Part shown: in pieces, positions 8,118 to 17,930 of the stretch | How the letters are laid out: each line of letters opens with the position of its first letter | How positions within the stretch are numbered: the first letter of the stretch is position 1 | Assembly (NCBI GenBank): GCA_964477345.1 | Contig: CAYZDL010000007.1 | Coordinates: forward strand, 1-64,000 | Source: JAJZEO01 sp964477345 | GTDB taxonomy: Bacteria; Chlamydiota; Chlamydiia; Chlamydiales; 2-12-FULL-49-11 | Reading direction: 5' to 3' | Length of the DNA: 64,000 bases | Program-made: the position numbers and the translations under genes | The notes under the pieces: model-generated | The model's database searches: none | What the model was told of the DNA's origin: nothing | The model's input: the letters and a program-made list of their open reading frames with translations, nothing else

Positions 8118-9689
8118 TTAATCTTTCATTGAGAGCAAAAATTCTGTGTTGCTATTCGTTTTTTTTAGCCTAGCAAGGAGCAAATTCATCGCATCGAGTG
8201 GTGATAAATCAGCAATTGCTTGTCTTAAAGCATAAACTTTTTCAAGTTCGGCCTCGTGATAGAGAAGTTCCTCTTTTCTTGTTCCCGACTTGATCAAATC
8301 AATGGCAGGAAAGACGCGCCGATCGGCAAGTCTTCGATCGAGAACCAACTCCATATTTCCGGTTCCCTTGAACTCCTCATAGATCACTTCATCCATCTTT
8401 GATCCAGTGTCGATCAAAGCAGAAGCGATAATGGTGAGTGAGCCACCATGCTCTAGGTTACGGGCTGCTCCAAAGAATCTTTTAGGTTTGTGTAGAGCAT
8501 TTGCATCGACACCACCTGTTAAGATCCTTCCTGAGTGAGGTTGGACTGTGTTGTAAGCGCGGGCAAGTCTTGTGATCGAATCGAGGATGATGATCACATC
8601 TTCACCCATTTCGACCATACGCTTTGCCTTTTCACAAGCCATTTCAGCAACGAGGCAGTGGCGTTCAGGCGGCTCGTCAAAGGTAGAAGCAAGAACCTCA
8701 CCTTTCACGATACGTTGCATATCGGTGACCTCTTCTGGTCTTTCATCGATCAGAAGCATGATTAGCTTGGCTTTCGGCGCATTTATGGAAATCGCATTAG
8801 CAATTTTTTGTAGAAGGACCGTTTTTCCTGCTTTAGGAGGAGCTACGATTAGAGCTCGTTGGCCCAAGCCAATCGGAGCTGCTAAATCGAGAACCCGCGT
8901 TGAGTAATTGTCTTGAGCGGTCTCCATGAAGATACGTCGATTTGGATGGAGCGGCGTGAAGTTCTCAAAAGAAATTCTCTCCTTGAGTTGCTCAGGTGAA
9001 ACTCCATTCACTTTTTCAACTTTCAAGAGGGCAAAATATTTTTCTTTTTCTTTAGGAGAACGGATTTCTCCATAAACCTCATCCCCCTTCTTCAATCCAA
9101 AGCGGCGAATTTGGGCAGGAGAAACATAAATATCCTCGGCAGAAGAGAGATAGTTGTAATTGCCTGAGCGTAAAAATCCGAATCCGTCAGGAAGAACTTC
9201 TAGTGTTCCTTCACCTACGAGCACTTCATGCGGGCTTGACGATTTGGCTTTGACAATTTCAAAAACGATTTGAGATTTGGAAAGAGATCCGAGGTTCATG
9301 ATATTCATCGCATGAGCATATCGTGCTAATTCCTCAGCTCCCATGCGCTGTAAATCAGCGATTTTCGTGATTGATAGCGGTCCTGGGGGTCTTTCAATTG
9401 GAGTCTCTTCAGTGTGGTTCATGTGCTTCGCGTGGTATTCTTGATGAGCCGCTTGGTCATTTACACTAGGAGGACGATTATGAGAGTAGTCTTGATGCCC
9501 ACCATGATCATTCGATCTTTGTCTTCTACCACCATTGGAAGGATAATTATTCGTTCTTCGTGGTTTATTTTGAGGTTTCGATTGTGGTGGTTTATCTCGG
9601 GGAAGTTCTCTATCTTCTGTCGGGGTAAAAGACATTTGGTTCTCTTTGTTTAAATTTCTTGGTTTTTTTTCTTCTTCTTCTTTATCCAT
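8118..9689 (-). CDS. rho: Transcription termination factor Rho with long polar N-terminal extension
   Basis: This hexameric RNA-dependent ATPase terminates transcription. After an unusual leader of about 105 residues rich in Asn, Gln, Pro, Arg and His, the protein has the Rho N domain (ITKIADLQRMGAEELARYAH), the RNA-binding cold-shock-like domain (EGTLEVLPDGFGFLRSGNYN), and the ATPase core with Walker A (PPKAGKTVLLQKIA), Walker B (VIIILDSITRLARAYN) and the Q/R-loop region (GGVDANALHKPKRFFGAARN). At 523 aa it is longer than compact bacterial Rho proteins (about 420-465 aa), entirely because of the leader. The ATG at 9689 is preceded by TAGGATCC. It lies 10 bases downstream of coaE in the conserved chlamydial coaE-rho order. 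Confidence 0.97.
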   Translation of the reverse strand: MDKEEEEKKPRNLNKENQMSFTPTEDRELPRDKPPQSKPQNKPRRTNNYPSNGGRRQRSNDHGGHQDYSHNRPPSVNDQAAHQEYHAKHMNHTEETPIERPPGPLSITKIADLQRMGAEELARYAHAMNIMNLGSLSKSQIVFEIVKAKSSSPHEVLVGEGTLEVLPDGFGFLRSGNYNYLSSAEDIYVSPAQIRRFGLKKGDEVYGEIRSPKEKEKYFALLKVEKVNGVSPEQLKERISFENFTPLHPNRRIFMETAQDNYSTRVLDLAAPIGLGQRALIVAPPKAGKTVLLQKIANAISINAPKAKLIMLLIDERPEEVTDMQRIVKGEVLASTFDEPPERHCLVAEMACEKAKRMVEMGEDVIIILDSITRLARAYNTVQPHSGRILTGGVDANALHKPKRFFGAARNLEHGGSLTIIASALIDTGSKMDEVIYEEFKGTGNMELVLDRRLADRRVFPAIDLIKSGTRKEELLYHEAELEKVYALRQAIADLSPLDAMNLLLARLKKTNSNTEFLLSMKD

Positions 9690-9699
9690 AGGATCCTAA

Positions 9700-10274
9700 C
9701 TAAATATTTTTTGCCTTTCGCTCAAGATCATCCAGGGAGCCATTATTTTCGATGATTAAATCGGCCAAGCGTTCTTTTTCTGATTGTGAAAACTGAAATG
9801 ACATTCGTCGATCGAAAGCCCCTTTTCCGTGTATTTTGTCAAATCTTTGGCGGCACTCTTCTTCCGGAGACGATACTGTCACATTTAACTCAAACCAACT
9901 GTTGAGGCTCATTTCAAAAAGGAGTGGAAGCTCAACAACAAAGGCAGAATAATTTTGATCTTTCACTAAGTTATAGGTCTCTTTTATTGCATTTTTTACG
10001 TAAGGATGAACAATTCCTTCGAGTCGTTTTAAAGCATTTATATCGTGAAACACAATATTTCCCAATTTTTCCCGGTCAATCTCTCCCCGAGAAACAATTC
10101 CTTCACCAAATTCATCTATGACACGCGCTTGAAGTTCTTTGTTTTGAGAGTAGATTTGGTGAACAACCTCGTCGCTACTGATGACGTACGCACCCTTTTT
10201 TTTCAGAATACTGCAGAGAGCGCTTTTACCCGAGGCTATGATGCCCGTTATTGCAATTTTCTTAATATTAGCAT
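9700..10274 (-). CDS. coaE: Dephospho-CoA kinase (start region probably affected by a homopolymer error)
   Basis: This enzyme catalyses the last step of coenzyme A synthesis. Walker A is ITGIIASGKSAL; downstream DEVVHQIY, VVELPLLFE and RRMSFQFSQSEKERLADLII are CoaE features. As read, the kinase frame has no ATG, GTG or TTG at the expected point: it runs back through ATT (10264-10266) into polA. An ATG at 10272-10274, inside the polA stop region (ATGCTAA), would be in frame if the A-run at 10257-10260 were one base longer. It would then give MLILRKIAITG, an ordinary CoaE start, so I annotate from there. Alternatives are ATT initiation after GGGGAG, or a TTG at 10291-10293. It is part of the polA-coaE-rho operon. 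Confidence 0.88.
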
Positions 10275-12932
10275 TCTCCCCAATTTTTTCCAATCGAAAT
10301 ATCGACCTTAAGGGGCACCGAGAGCTTAATAGCCCCCTCCATAAGCAAGACAATATTCTTAGAAAATGAGTCGCACTCTGCATCCGGGCACTCAAAGATC
10401 AATTCATCATGAATTTGCAAAATACAAAAAGCATAGGAATTGTGATTCAAATAATAGCTATCTATATCGATCATCGCCTTCTTAATAATATCGGCTTGGG
10501 TCCCTTGGATCGGAGTGTTGACGGCAAATCTTAAAGCCTGCGAGCGGAGCATGGTATTGCGACTATTAATTTCAGGCAAAAGACGCTCTCTACCAAACAT
10601 AGAGGTGGCCTTGCCCTCTTTTTTTGCTTTCTCTTTGCTAAACTCAAGAAATTCTTTAACATTTTGGTATTGAGCGAAGTACCGCTCAATGAAATGATTG
10701 GCTTCTGACATGCTAATGCCTAGTTCTTTTGCGAGACCAAAAGAGGATTGTCCGTAGATCAGACCGAAATTGACTGCTTTTGCTTGGTGACGCATTGCCG
10801 GGGTGACTTGTGTCTCTTTCACTCCGAAAACGAGGGCAGCTGTTGCGATATGTACGTCTTCACCATTCTTAAAGGCTTTTGTCAAATGAGGATCGGAGCT
10901 TAAGTGTGCTAAGATCCGAAGCTCGATTTGAGAATAGTCGGCGCTCACATAGCTCCAATTGGCCTTCTCGGGCCGAAATGCGGATCTAATTCTCTTTCCA
11001 TCTTCATTCACATTATATTACAATGAGACGATTACACNNNNNNNNNNGATTAGTACAAGAAAGTCTTCCTGTGGCGGTCACCGATTGATTGAATGAGCAG
11101 TGAATTCTGTTGGTTGTTTTGTTGATCTGTGTTGCAAGGGAGTCAATGTAAGTGGATCTAAGTTTTTCAAGCGATCGATAGGTGAGGAGAAGTTCGATAA
11201 TCGGATGGTCATTTCTTAACTCTTCTAACACATCGGCACTTGTCGAATAGCCTGTCTTGGTTTTTTTCCCCACAGATCTGATCCCCAACTTGACAAAGAG
11301 GAGCTCAGCCAATTGTTTGGGAGAGTTGGGATTGAAAGACTCATTGGCGAGGGCGAAAATTTTTTCTAGGAGGTGGTCGATTTTCAGGCGGAATTCCTTT
11401 GAAAGATGAGAGAGTTCTTTTTCATCAACGAATATCCCAGCGTGCTCCATTTTGAATAAGATCGGCAGAAGAGGCATCTCTAATTTTGCAAAGAGGTGAG
11501 TTAAACCTCTTTTTTTAAGTTCAGTTTCAAAGTGGTGTTTGAGCTGAAGAGTGTAGTTGACATCTTCGCAGCAATAGTGGGCAACTTTTTCAAGTTCGAT
11601 CTCTACCAAAGGCCGCTTTCCTACCAATTCGTCGAAAGAAACCATCTTATGGTTGAAGACTTCTAAAACGAGTCGATCGAGACTGTGACGATTCTCTCCT
11701 GCATTCAATAGGTAGGAGGCGATCATTGTGTCGAAGCCGATAACCGGTAAATCAATACCATGTGTTTTGAGTACGTGCATATCGTACTTGATGTTGTGTC
11801 CTACGTAGCTACGGCCAGGTTTTTCGGTGAAGGTTTTGACCAGACGGAGCACTGTATGGGGATCAATTCCTCCATTAAGAGGAACGTAAAAAGAATCACC
11901 GATTGTCGCGCAAAATCCAATACCCACTAGTTTAGCACTCATCGGATCAGTAGAGGTAGTTTCTGTGTCGATGCTGATTTCTTTCGCTTTTTCGATTTTT
12001 TTCAATTCACGAATGAGCTCTTCTTCACTATTGACAAGATGCCAATTGTCATTTTTAGGTGCGGTAGAAGAAGCCGCTGCAGGCTTAACCTCTGCTAGGA
12101 GAGAATTAAAATTCATCTCTTCATAGAGAGAAATCAGTTTTTCTAGATTAGGTTTTCGCAGTGCATAGGCATCGATTTCATCGGGAATGTCTACACTGAG
12201 GTCAAGAGTCGCTAGTTTTTTACTCAAAAGAGCGTTTTCCTTCTCTTCGATGATCTTTTCTCGTCGTTTAGAACTTGTCTGTTTTTCTGGGTGATCGAGA
12301 ATTTTTTTCAGAGTACCAAATTCGGAAAGGAGGTCAGTGGCTGTTTTAGCGCCAAATCCTTTTATTCCGGGGATGTTATCCGATGCATCTCCGACAATCG
12401 CTAGATAGTCCACGATTTGATCAGGACGGACACCAAATTTCTCAAAGACTCCTTTCTCATCAATGATCAGATTGTCCTTATAGGTTTGTAAAACGACGAT
12501 CTGAGAGTTAACAAGCTGACACAAATCCTTGTCGCCTGAGCAAAGAAACACTTTTGCCTTTTTTGCCTCAGCCCATTTAGCAATGGCGCCCATCGTATCA
12601 TCAGCTTCAACTCCATCGATTTCAATATGGGGTATGCCCTGTGCGTCGCAAAATCTTTTTGCCATATCGATTTGAGGGACTAAATCATCAGGCATTCCCT
12701 CTCGATTTCCCTTGTAATCGGCATAGATTTTAAGACGCGAGGCTTTGTTATTAGGGCCATCAAAGACACACACTAAGTGAGTTGGCGAAAAATCTTTTTG
12801 AAGTTTCAAAAGGGAGCGAATAAAACCAAAGAGGCCGTTTGTTGAAACGCCCTCTTTGTTTTTCATTTGTCTGATTGCATAGTAAGAACGAAAAAGGGTA
12901 TGTATTGCATCAACTACATAAATCTCTTTCAT
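10268..12932 (-). CDS. polA: DNA polymerase I, interrupted by an assembly gap
   Basis: This is a replication and repair polymerase. Part 1 (12932 to the gap) has the 5'-3' exonuclease domain (YVVDAIHTLFRSYYAIR, GVEADDTMG, GDASDNIPG) and a 3'-5' exonuclease domain whose acidic motifs look intact (SIDTETTST, GHNIKYDMHVL, YCCEDVNYTL). Part 2 (11011 to 10268) has polymerase motifs A (SADYSQIELRILAH), B (RHQAKAVNFGLIYG) and C (LQIHDELIFE). Ten Ns at 11038-11047 interrupt it. The bases next to the gap (about 11012-11037) do not encode the expected NPNLQNIP region, and the frame changes across it. This is most simply a scaffold join rather than a broken gene. The start MKEIYVVDA is preceded by TAAGG overlapping the sohB stop. 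Confidence 0.93.
11038..11047. other. Assembly gap (10 N) inside polA
   Basis: Ten Ns fall within the polymerase domain of polA, after TATGRLSCTN. About eight expected codons are missing, and roughly 25 bases on the low-coordinate side do not fit the polA frame. The true gap size is unknown. Confidence 0.99.
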
Positions 12933-12945
12933 TTCGTAATTAACC

Positions 12946-13980
12946 TTAATGTCCTGCTCGGTCTGCAAAGTCGCAGTGGTAGAGGAATTTTCCATCAAAA
13001 ACTCCATCGTGTTTGAATCCATAGATCCACTCTTGTGCTCTCAATGTCCACATATTGCAACTATTCATGACAAGAGTTTGTAGTGCAGATCGTTTATGTC
13101 TGAAACGGACCACCTGGTACTTGGCTTTTGGATCGATCCCGCAAGCTTGAAGAAGATCATTTAGAACCCCTTCACGGTTGGCATCACCCATATCAATGTA
13201 TCCTAATGCAGCTGCTTTAGGAGCTATATAGACCTGTGCTCCATACTGATTGATTAATTTGTCTTTGGTTAAACCAGCCTTGTTTCTTGCTGAGTCAACA
13301 AGTGTCGTAAATTGATCATATAACTCTTCTGTAATAGCAATTAAATCAGCGTAAGAGGCATCGCTCGGTTTTCCATTAGAGTCTTTTGCAGGTTCAGTGA
13401 AAGAGGGGTACTTGATTTTGTTTTTTCCTTCGGAAAGTTCTACTGCTTTTACCCCATATTTTTCCATCAAACCGTAATAGTTAAAGAATGGAACCGTTTT
13501 TACACCGACCGAACCTACGATCGTCGTCGGGGAAGCGTAGATTTTGTCTGCAGCGCAAGCAACCATATATCCGCCGGAAGCGCAAAGACCCGATGTATAG
13601 ACGTAGACTGGCACTTTGTATTGTTCTTTGTAACGCTTTACCGCCTGATACATCTCTTCAGAATCGGTTGTAACGCCCCCTGGGGAGTTGATGTTCAGCA
13701 AAACACCTTTGATTCGGCCTTGCTTCAGAAGAGGCGTGTGTTGTGAAAGTCGAAGGCCTGTTTCAAAGAGTGCGCTTGTTGTATCGTCAAGACCAATAAT
13801 CCCATCTATGTCGACCTGTAAGATGATAGGGACTGAGTCATCGATAAAAGCGGTATTTCCTTGGCTATCGGGAAGGATTTCCATAGCGAAATTTTCTGAA
13901 GGTGCAGTTTAAGGGGTGCCTCAAGAGATTCCCATGATGATAAAAAACAAAAAGATGAATCCTATATAGATAAATATCAT
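12946..13980 (-). CDS. sohB: SohB/SppA-family S49 serine protease, N-terminus interrupted by two in-frame stops
   Basis: This membrane-associated peptidase of family S49 digests signal peptides and membrane proteins. The catalytic domain is open from the ATG at 13884: NINSPGG, the nucleophile region YTSGLCASGGYMVACAADK, IVGSVGV, and the Lys-containing GKNKIKY segment. Upstream, an ATG at 13978-13980 begins a hydrophobic anchor (MIFIYIGFIFLFFIIMG), which the family needs. The same frame then hits TGA and TAA before reaching the protease. Reading the intervening bases one frame over gives SLEAPLK, then back into TAPSENFAMEILPD. Length changes in the runs at 13942-13947 and 13908-13910 would therefore restore one protein. 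I favour sequencing errors; a genuinely decayed anchor is the alternative. The stop overlaps the polA ribosome-binding site. Confidence 0.82.
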
Positions 13981-14081
13981 CGCAAGAAAAGAATTTAAAA
14001 ATTAACTAATTGAAGAAACAAAAATCGACTCTTTAACGATCTCCATGGACTATTCCTTGTAGGGGGATGTTTAAGGTTAAT

Positions 14082-14591
14082 TTATATCTTTTCGACTTTC
14101 GTTTTCAAGGTGAAAAACAATTCGAAAAGGACGACGGGTCCCAAAATGAAGAAGATGACATAGACAATGCTGGGTAAAGTGTAATACATAGAAAGGGCAA
14201 AAATGACGCAAAACTGCAGTGCTGTCATCAACTTACCTGAGTAAACTGATTGGACGGTATAGCTTTTAAGTTCCCCTGAAAAAAAGAGCAGACCGCCAAA
14301 AAAGGCAATCGCAATATCTCTCGATAGCATCGCAATGACCTGCCAGTCTAAAATTCGCCCTTCGTGGTATAAAATGCCCAAAATAAAAAAAACAAAGAAC
14401 TTATCCATCACTGGATCGAGGATTGCTCCAAGTTTTGTCGTATGTCTGTAACGTCTAGCCAAGTAACCATCTACCACATCAGTAAGAGCAGCCGCTAAAA
14501 CTACAGCAAGACGAACATCAGGACGCCCTATGGCATACAGTAAAGCCAGAGGGGCTCTTAAGAGTGACAGGGCATTAGAGAATGTAAACAT
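14082..14591 (-). CDS. pgsA: CDP-alcohol phosphatidyltransferase (phosphatidylglycerophosphate synthase-like)
   Basis: This integral membrane enzyme of phospholipid synthesis is 169 aa with several hydrophobic segments. It carries the complete family signature D-G-x2-A-R-x8-G-x3-D-x3-D, seen as DGYLARRYRHTTKLGAILDP followed by VMDK. The substrate is likely glycerol-3-phosphate with CDP-diacylglycerol, as in PgsA, but other CDP-alcohol transferases share the motif. In C. trachomatis, as I recall, a pgsA copy also lies beside the nucleotide transporter and sohB, which supports the name. Here the order of pgsA and the transporter appears swapped relative to that species. Confidence 0.85.
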   Translation of the reverse strand: MFTFSNALSLLRAPLALLYAIGRPDVRLAVVLAAALTDVVDGYLARRYRHTTKLGAILDPVMDKFFVFFILGILYHEGRILDWQVIAMLSRDIAIAFFGGLLFFSGELKSYTVQSVYSGKLMTALQFCVIFALSMYYTLPSIVYVIFFILGPVVLFELFFTLKTKVEKI

Positions 14592-14882
14592 CAGTATGAC
14601 TCGGTTAACTTCTACTTACCTTATAACAAAATAACTAAATTAGAGTCACACTGAAAGCAATAAAAACTAAAATATTTATCTACGAACCTAACTTTTCTCG
14701 GTGCACTCGGTGTGCTCAATGGTTAACATGCTTTACTCTAATATTCTAAAACAAGAAGGTTAACTACCGAGCACACTGAGAGAACGAGTTTAAATTTAGC
14801 ACGTACGAGCGGTAGCGAGAGCTTCTCCTCTGATGTTTGTTTACGTAACAGAGCCTATTGAACAAAAGTCAGAAGAAGCAGA
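14592..14882. other. Non-coding spacer between ntt and pgsA
   Basis: I find no convincing gene here. The segment is AT-rich near pgsA, holds an imperfect inverted repeat (annotated separately), and presumably contains the end of the ntt transcript and a promoter for the pgsA-rho operon. No tRNA-like cloverleaf is visible. Confidence 0.6.
14706..14780. repeat. Imperfect inverted repeat, 22-base arms, 31-base spacer
   Basis: The left arm 14706-14727 (CTCGGTGTGCTC...GTTAAC) and right arm 14759-14780 are reverse complements at 18 of 22 positions, with GTGTGCTC and GTTAAC conserved in both. It lies between ntt and pgsA. It could be a transcript-end structure or the remnant of a small mobile repeat; there is no T-run after either arm. 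Confidence 0.6.
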
Positions 14883-16457
14883 TTAACCCAGGGCTGGGTT
14901 TTCCTTTAATGGAGGATTGCTCGACTCATCGGGAATCGTGATTTTTTCATCCCTGCTTGCTTGCTCGTTAAATTTCTGGCCTAATGACTTGACCGCCAAC
15001 AACCAGGCAGCAATTACTAGGAGGAAAATACAGGCAACATAGGGTGTTGACAAGCTAATTGTCCCAAAGAAGATAAGCAAGCATTGGTAGATGAGGGAGC
15101 CCCCAGATTTTCCAAAACGGGAGCCGACTCCGTCGATCGCGGCCTTCCCCTTTAATTTGCTCTCTTTACTTAATGGGATGAATGCCATCTCTTTAGTTAC
15201 GTCAAAGAAGGTGAATTTACTGGCCCTGGCAAAGCAGTTTTGCAACGATCCGAGGAGGGTAGCGAGAAGAACAGGTGTTGTTCCAAGCAGGGCTGATAGT
15301 GTTCCTACAAATCCAACATCCTTGAAAATGATAAACATAAAGAAGCAACCCCCTGTAATAAGCATTAAAAAGGGAGTTAAGTAGGCGCTTTTTGTCCAAC
15401 CAAAACGGCGAATCACTTGTCCACAAATGAAGAGGGCAAATAGGGTTGAAAGAATTCCTATGTAAGTCATGACCTTGTTCATGTAGATGTTATAATCGGC
15501 CGCATAGTGGTAGACTTGGTGGACTTGATCTTTCCAGGCCACTTCGATCATATTCAATGAAAGGTTATAGGTAAAAACAATGACGGCTATACAGATGAGA
15601 TACTTAGATTTGGCAAGATAGGCGAAATTTTTACGCATCCCCATCTTGATCACTTCTGGCTCTTCATCGAACGGTTTGCTTTCGTGGAGCTCTTTTTGGT
15701 AGACGGTGGTGGCTAATTTGCGGTAGAGCAAGACTGCAATTAGTCCCATTACTAGAATGATCGTAGTGGTTAACATTAAACTTTGTTCCCAGCGGTCGAC
15801 ACCAAAAGAAAATTTATTGAAAAGGTACTCCCCGGAAAGAAAAATCCCGGCTCTTGCAGCAAAAATGGTTCCTATGTTGGCCCCTACACCTAAGATTGCA
15901 TAAAAACGTTTAGCTTCGTTTACAGAAGTCACCTCATTGGCAAATCCCCAAAACAAGACAGACATAATGATGGTGCCCCACAATTCACCCATGACATAAA
16001 ACATGGTAAAGGTCCAATTTCGGAAAATCGCAATAAGTCCATGGAGACCTATAGGTAAATGGCTTTGCAACTGATCGGCTAGTGCGTGGGGGTGGAGAAT
16101 CTCGCGAAGAGGGTAGAGGACAAACCCAAATAGAAAGAAAAAGCCTAAAAAGCCGGCCATCATGATGTAAAAAACTTTGTCTCTTGAATACTTGTTCGAA
16201 AGCCGGGTAAAAATCAATGTACTTAGAAAGGCCATCGGCAAAATCGCCCACACTTTAATGTAGGGAATAGCATTGGCGCCCGATCCAGGAGCGGTGATCA
16301 ATAAGGCATCTTTGAGACCCTTCAATATGGAATAATTGAAGACTATTAAAGAATAAATTAAAAGCATTGGGATGAATTTGTGGTATTCATTCTTATAGAT
16401 TGGCCAAAAAAGCTTACGTAAACGACCCCAGGTTGGTACGCTAGTGGCGGCAGTCAT
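14883..16457 (-). CDS. ntt: ATP/ADP (nucleotide) transporter, NTT/TLC family
   Basis: This membrane carrier exchanges host ATP for ADP or imports nucleotides, and is a hallmark of Chlamydiae, Rickettsiales and plastids. At 524 aa with about 12 hydrophobic segments it has the usual size. Family features are visible: YSILKGLKDALLITAPGSGA near the N-terminus, GELWGTIIMSVLFWGFANEV, NEAKRFYAILGVGANIG, and KESKLKGKAAIDGVGSRFGK near the end. Whether it is the ATP/ADP exchanger (Npt1-like) or a proton-coupled NTP importer (Npt2-like) cannot be decided by eye. It lies upstream of pgsA in the conserved block, about 290 bases away, so it is probably its own transcription unit. Confidence 0.95.
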   Translation of the reverse strand: MTAATSVPTWGRLRKLFWPIYKNEYHKFIPMLLIYSLIVFNYSILKGLKDALLITAPGSGANAIPYIKVWAILPMAFLSTLIFTRLSNKYSRDKVFYIMMAGFLGFFFLFGFVLYPLREILHPHALADQLQSHLPIGLHGLIAIFRNWTFTMFYVMGELWGTIIMSVLFWGFANEVTSVNEAKRFYAILGVGANIGTIFAARAGIFLSGEYLFNKFSFGVDRWEQSLMLTTTIILVMGLIAVLLYRKLATTVYQKELHESKPFDEEPEVIKMGMRKNFAYLAKSKYLICIAVIVFTYNLSLNMIEVAWKDQVHQVYHYAADYNIYMNKVMTYIGILSTLFALFICGQVIRRFGWTKSAYLTPFLMLITGGCFFMFIIFKDVGFVGTLSALLGTTPVLLATLLGSLQNCFARASKFTFFDVTKEMAFIPLSKESKLKGKAAIDGVGSRFGKSGGSLIYQCLLIFFGTISLSTPYVACIFLLVIAAWLLAVKSLGQKFNEQASRDEKITIPDESSNPPLKENPALG

Positions 16458-16705
16458 GAGATTTTCTCACTTAAGTAAAATTTTAATGATAGAAGATATT
16501 TTGCGTTTAGACTTACACCAGATCTTTGAGAACTGTCTTTCGAGGAATCGAAGATTGAAAAAAACGTCTGGCCCAAAGGTTAGGCTTCTTTCGCTCCCAA
16601 TAAGTGACCCCCACTTTGATGTAGTGGGAAGTCGAATTTCACCACCATTATAGGGGATGTCTCATATTTTACAATCCCTTTCTCTTGTGGGACTGGGAAA
16701 GGTTC

Positions 16706-17911
16706 TTACATTTCTACAGATTGGAGAATTTCGATACAAGGTAAGGTGCCAAGCTCTATAAATTCAAGAGTAGCGCCCCCTCCTGTGGAGATTCGAGTAA
16801 TTTTTTGACTTACCCCTGATTGGCGCACTGCAGCGGCAGAATCGCCACCTCCGACGATCGACATCGCATTCGAGTCGGCTAAAATTTTCGCGATTTCTAA
16901 GGTTCCGTGTGCAAATTCCTTGATTTCGAAAATGCCCATGGGGCCATTCCAAAAGACAGTTCCGGCATGATCAAGTGGCTCTTTCCAGGCTTTAATTGTT
17001 TCGGGGCCAATATCGACTCCGATCCATCCATCTTCGATCCCATCTTCAAAAGAGACTATCTGCGTTTCGGCATCATGAGTAATTGCATTGGCCACTACGA
17101 GATCTTTCGGAAGGTGGCATTCAATTCCTTTCGATCGCATTTTTTTCATCAAATATTTTGCCGTATCAATATGATCTTCATCTAAAAGCGAATTTCCCAC
17201 TTTTAGATCTAGGGCTTTCATGAAGGTAAATACCATTGCCCCGCCTATAAAGAGGCCATCAATCTTAGGAAAAAGGGCCTCCAACACGCCAATCTTTGAA
17301 GAGATTTTGCTTCCCCCGATAATGGCATAGAAAGGAGATTCAGCGTGGGTTAGCAGGTTTGTTAAAACCAGAACTTCCTTTTCCATCAAGAAGCCAGCTA
17401 CAGGAGACTCAAATTCTTTTGGTAGATCATAGGTCGAAGCATGTTTGCGATGGGCAGTTGCAAACGCATCATTGACATACAAATCACCCATTTTCGCAAG
17501 TTCCTTAACGAATGACTCTCTTCCTTCTTCCTCGATTTCTGGTTGGTGAAATCTGACATTTTCAAGAACTAGGATCTCCCCATTTTGCATCCGAGTTGTC
17601 ATCTTTTCTGCGGCGTCCCCTATACAATCGGGGGCAAAAGCTACGTTCTTTTTTAGTAATTGAGAAAGTCGATGGGCGATAGGTGATAGGGATAAATTTT
17701 CTGATCTATGACCATCAGGACGCCCTCGGTGGGCTAAAATGACCACCTTCCCACCCTGGTCTGCGATATATTTTATCGATGGGATGGCCGCACGAATACG
17801 GGAATCATCTGTAATGTCCCCAGCATCATTACAAGGGACATCAAGGTCTGTCCTAAGGAGAACTCGTTTCCCTTTTAGATCAAGCTCGACGATCGTATGA
17901 AATTTACCCAT
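16706..17911 (-). CDS. pgk: Phosphoglycerate kinase
   Basis: This glycolytic enzyme makes ATP from 1,3-bisphosphoglycerate. The full-length product (401 aa) shows the N-terminal substrate site (GKRVLLRTDLDVP), AHRGRPDG, the basic-patch region (NDAFATAHRKHAS), the hinge (YAIIGGSKISSKIGVLEAL), FWNGPMGIFE, and the nucleotide loop SIVGGGDSAAAV with STGGGATLEF. It follows the NAGPA-domain gene by 19 bases in the run ldh-argS-NAGPA-pgk, all close together on the minus strand, so readthrough is likely. A 248-base spacer separates its stop from the ntt start. Confidence 0.97.
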   Translation of the reverse strand: MGKFHTIVELDLKGKRVLLRTDLDVPCNDAGDITDDSRIRAAIPSIKYIADQGGKVVILAHRGRPDGHRSENLSLSPIAHRLSQLLKKNVAFAPDCIGDAAEKMTTRMQNGEILVLENVRFHQPEIEEEGRESFVKELAKMGDLYVNDAFATAHRKHASTYDLPKEFESPVAGFLMEKEVLVLTNLLTHAESPFYAIIGGSKISSKIGVLEALFPKIDGLFIGGAMVFTFMKALDLKVGNSLLDEDHIDTAKYLMKKMRSKGIECHLPKDLVVANAITHDAETQIVSFEDGIEDGWIGVDIGPETIKAWKEPLDHAGTVFWNGPMGIFEIKEFAHGTLEIAKILADSNAMSIVGGGDSAAAVRQSGVSQKITRISTGGGATLEFIELGTLPCIEILQSVEM

Positions 17912-17930
17912 AATTCTTTTTATAATTGAT

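Noticed and set aside
10268..12932. polA as a true pseudogene
   Set aside because: The break coincides with a run of N, and all catalytic motifs of both nuclease domains and the polymerase are intact.
13890..13925. Selenocysteine or stop readthrough in sohB
   Set aside because: There is a TAA as well as a TGA in the same frame, no recognisable SECIS-like need, and small homopolymer changes explain both.
14800..14880. tRNA-like sequence near GAGCGGTAGCGAGAGC
   Set aside because: No acceptor stem or T-loop (GTTCGAxxC) can be drawn.
16600..16640. Hairpin CCCACT...AGTGGG as the pgk terminator
   Set aside because: The stem is short and lacks a T-run on the minus strand; not enough to call.
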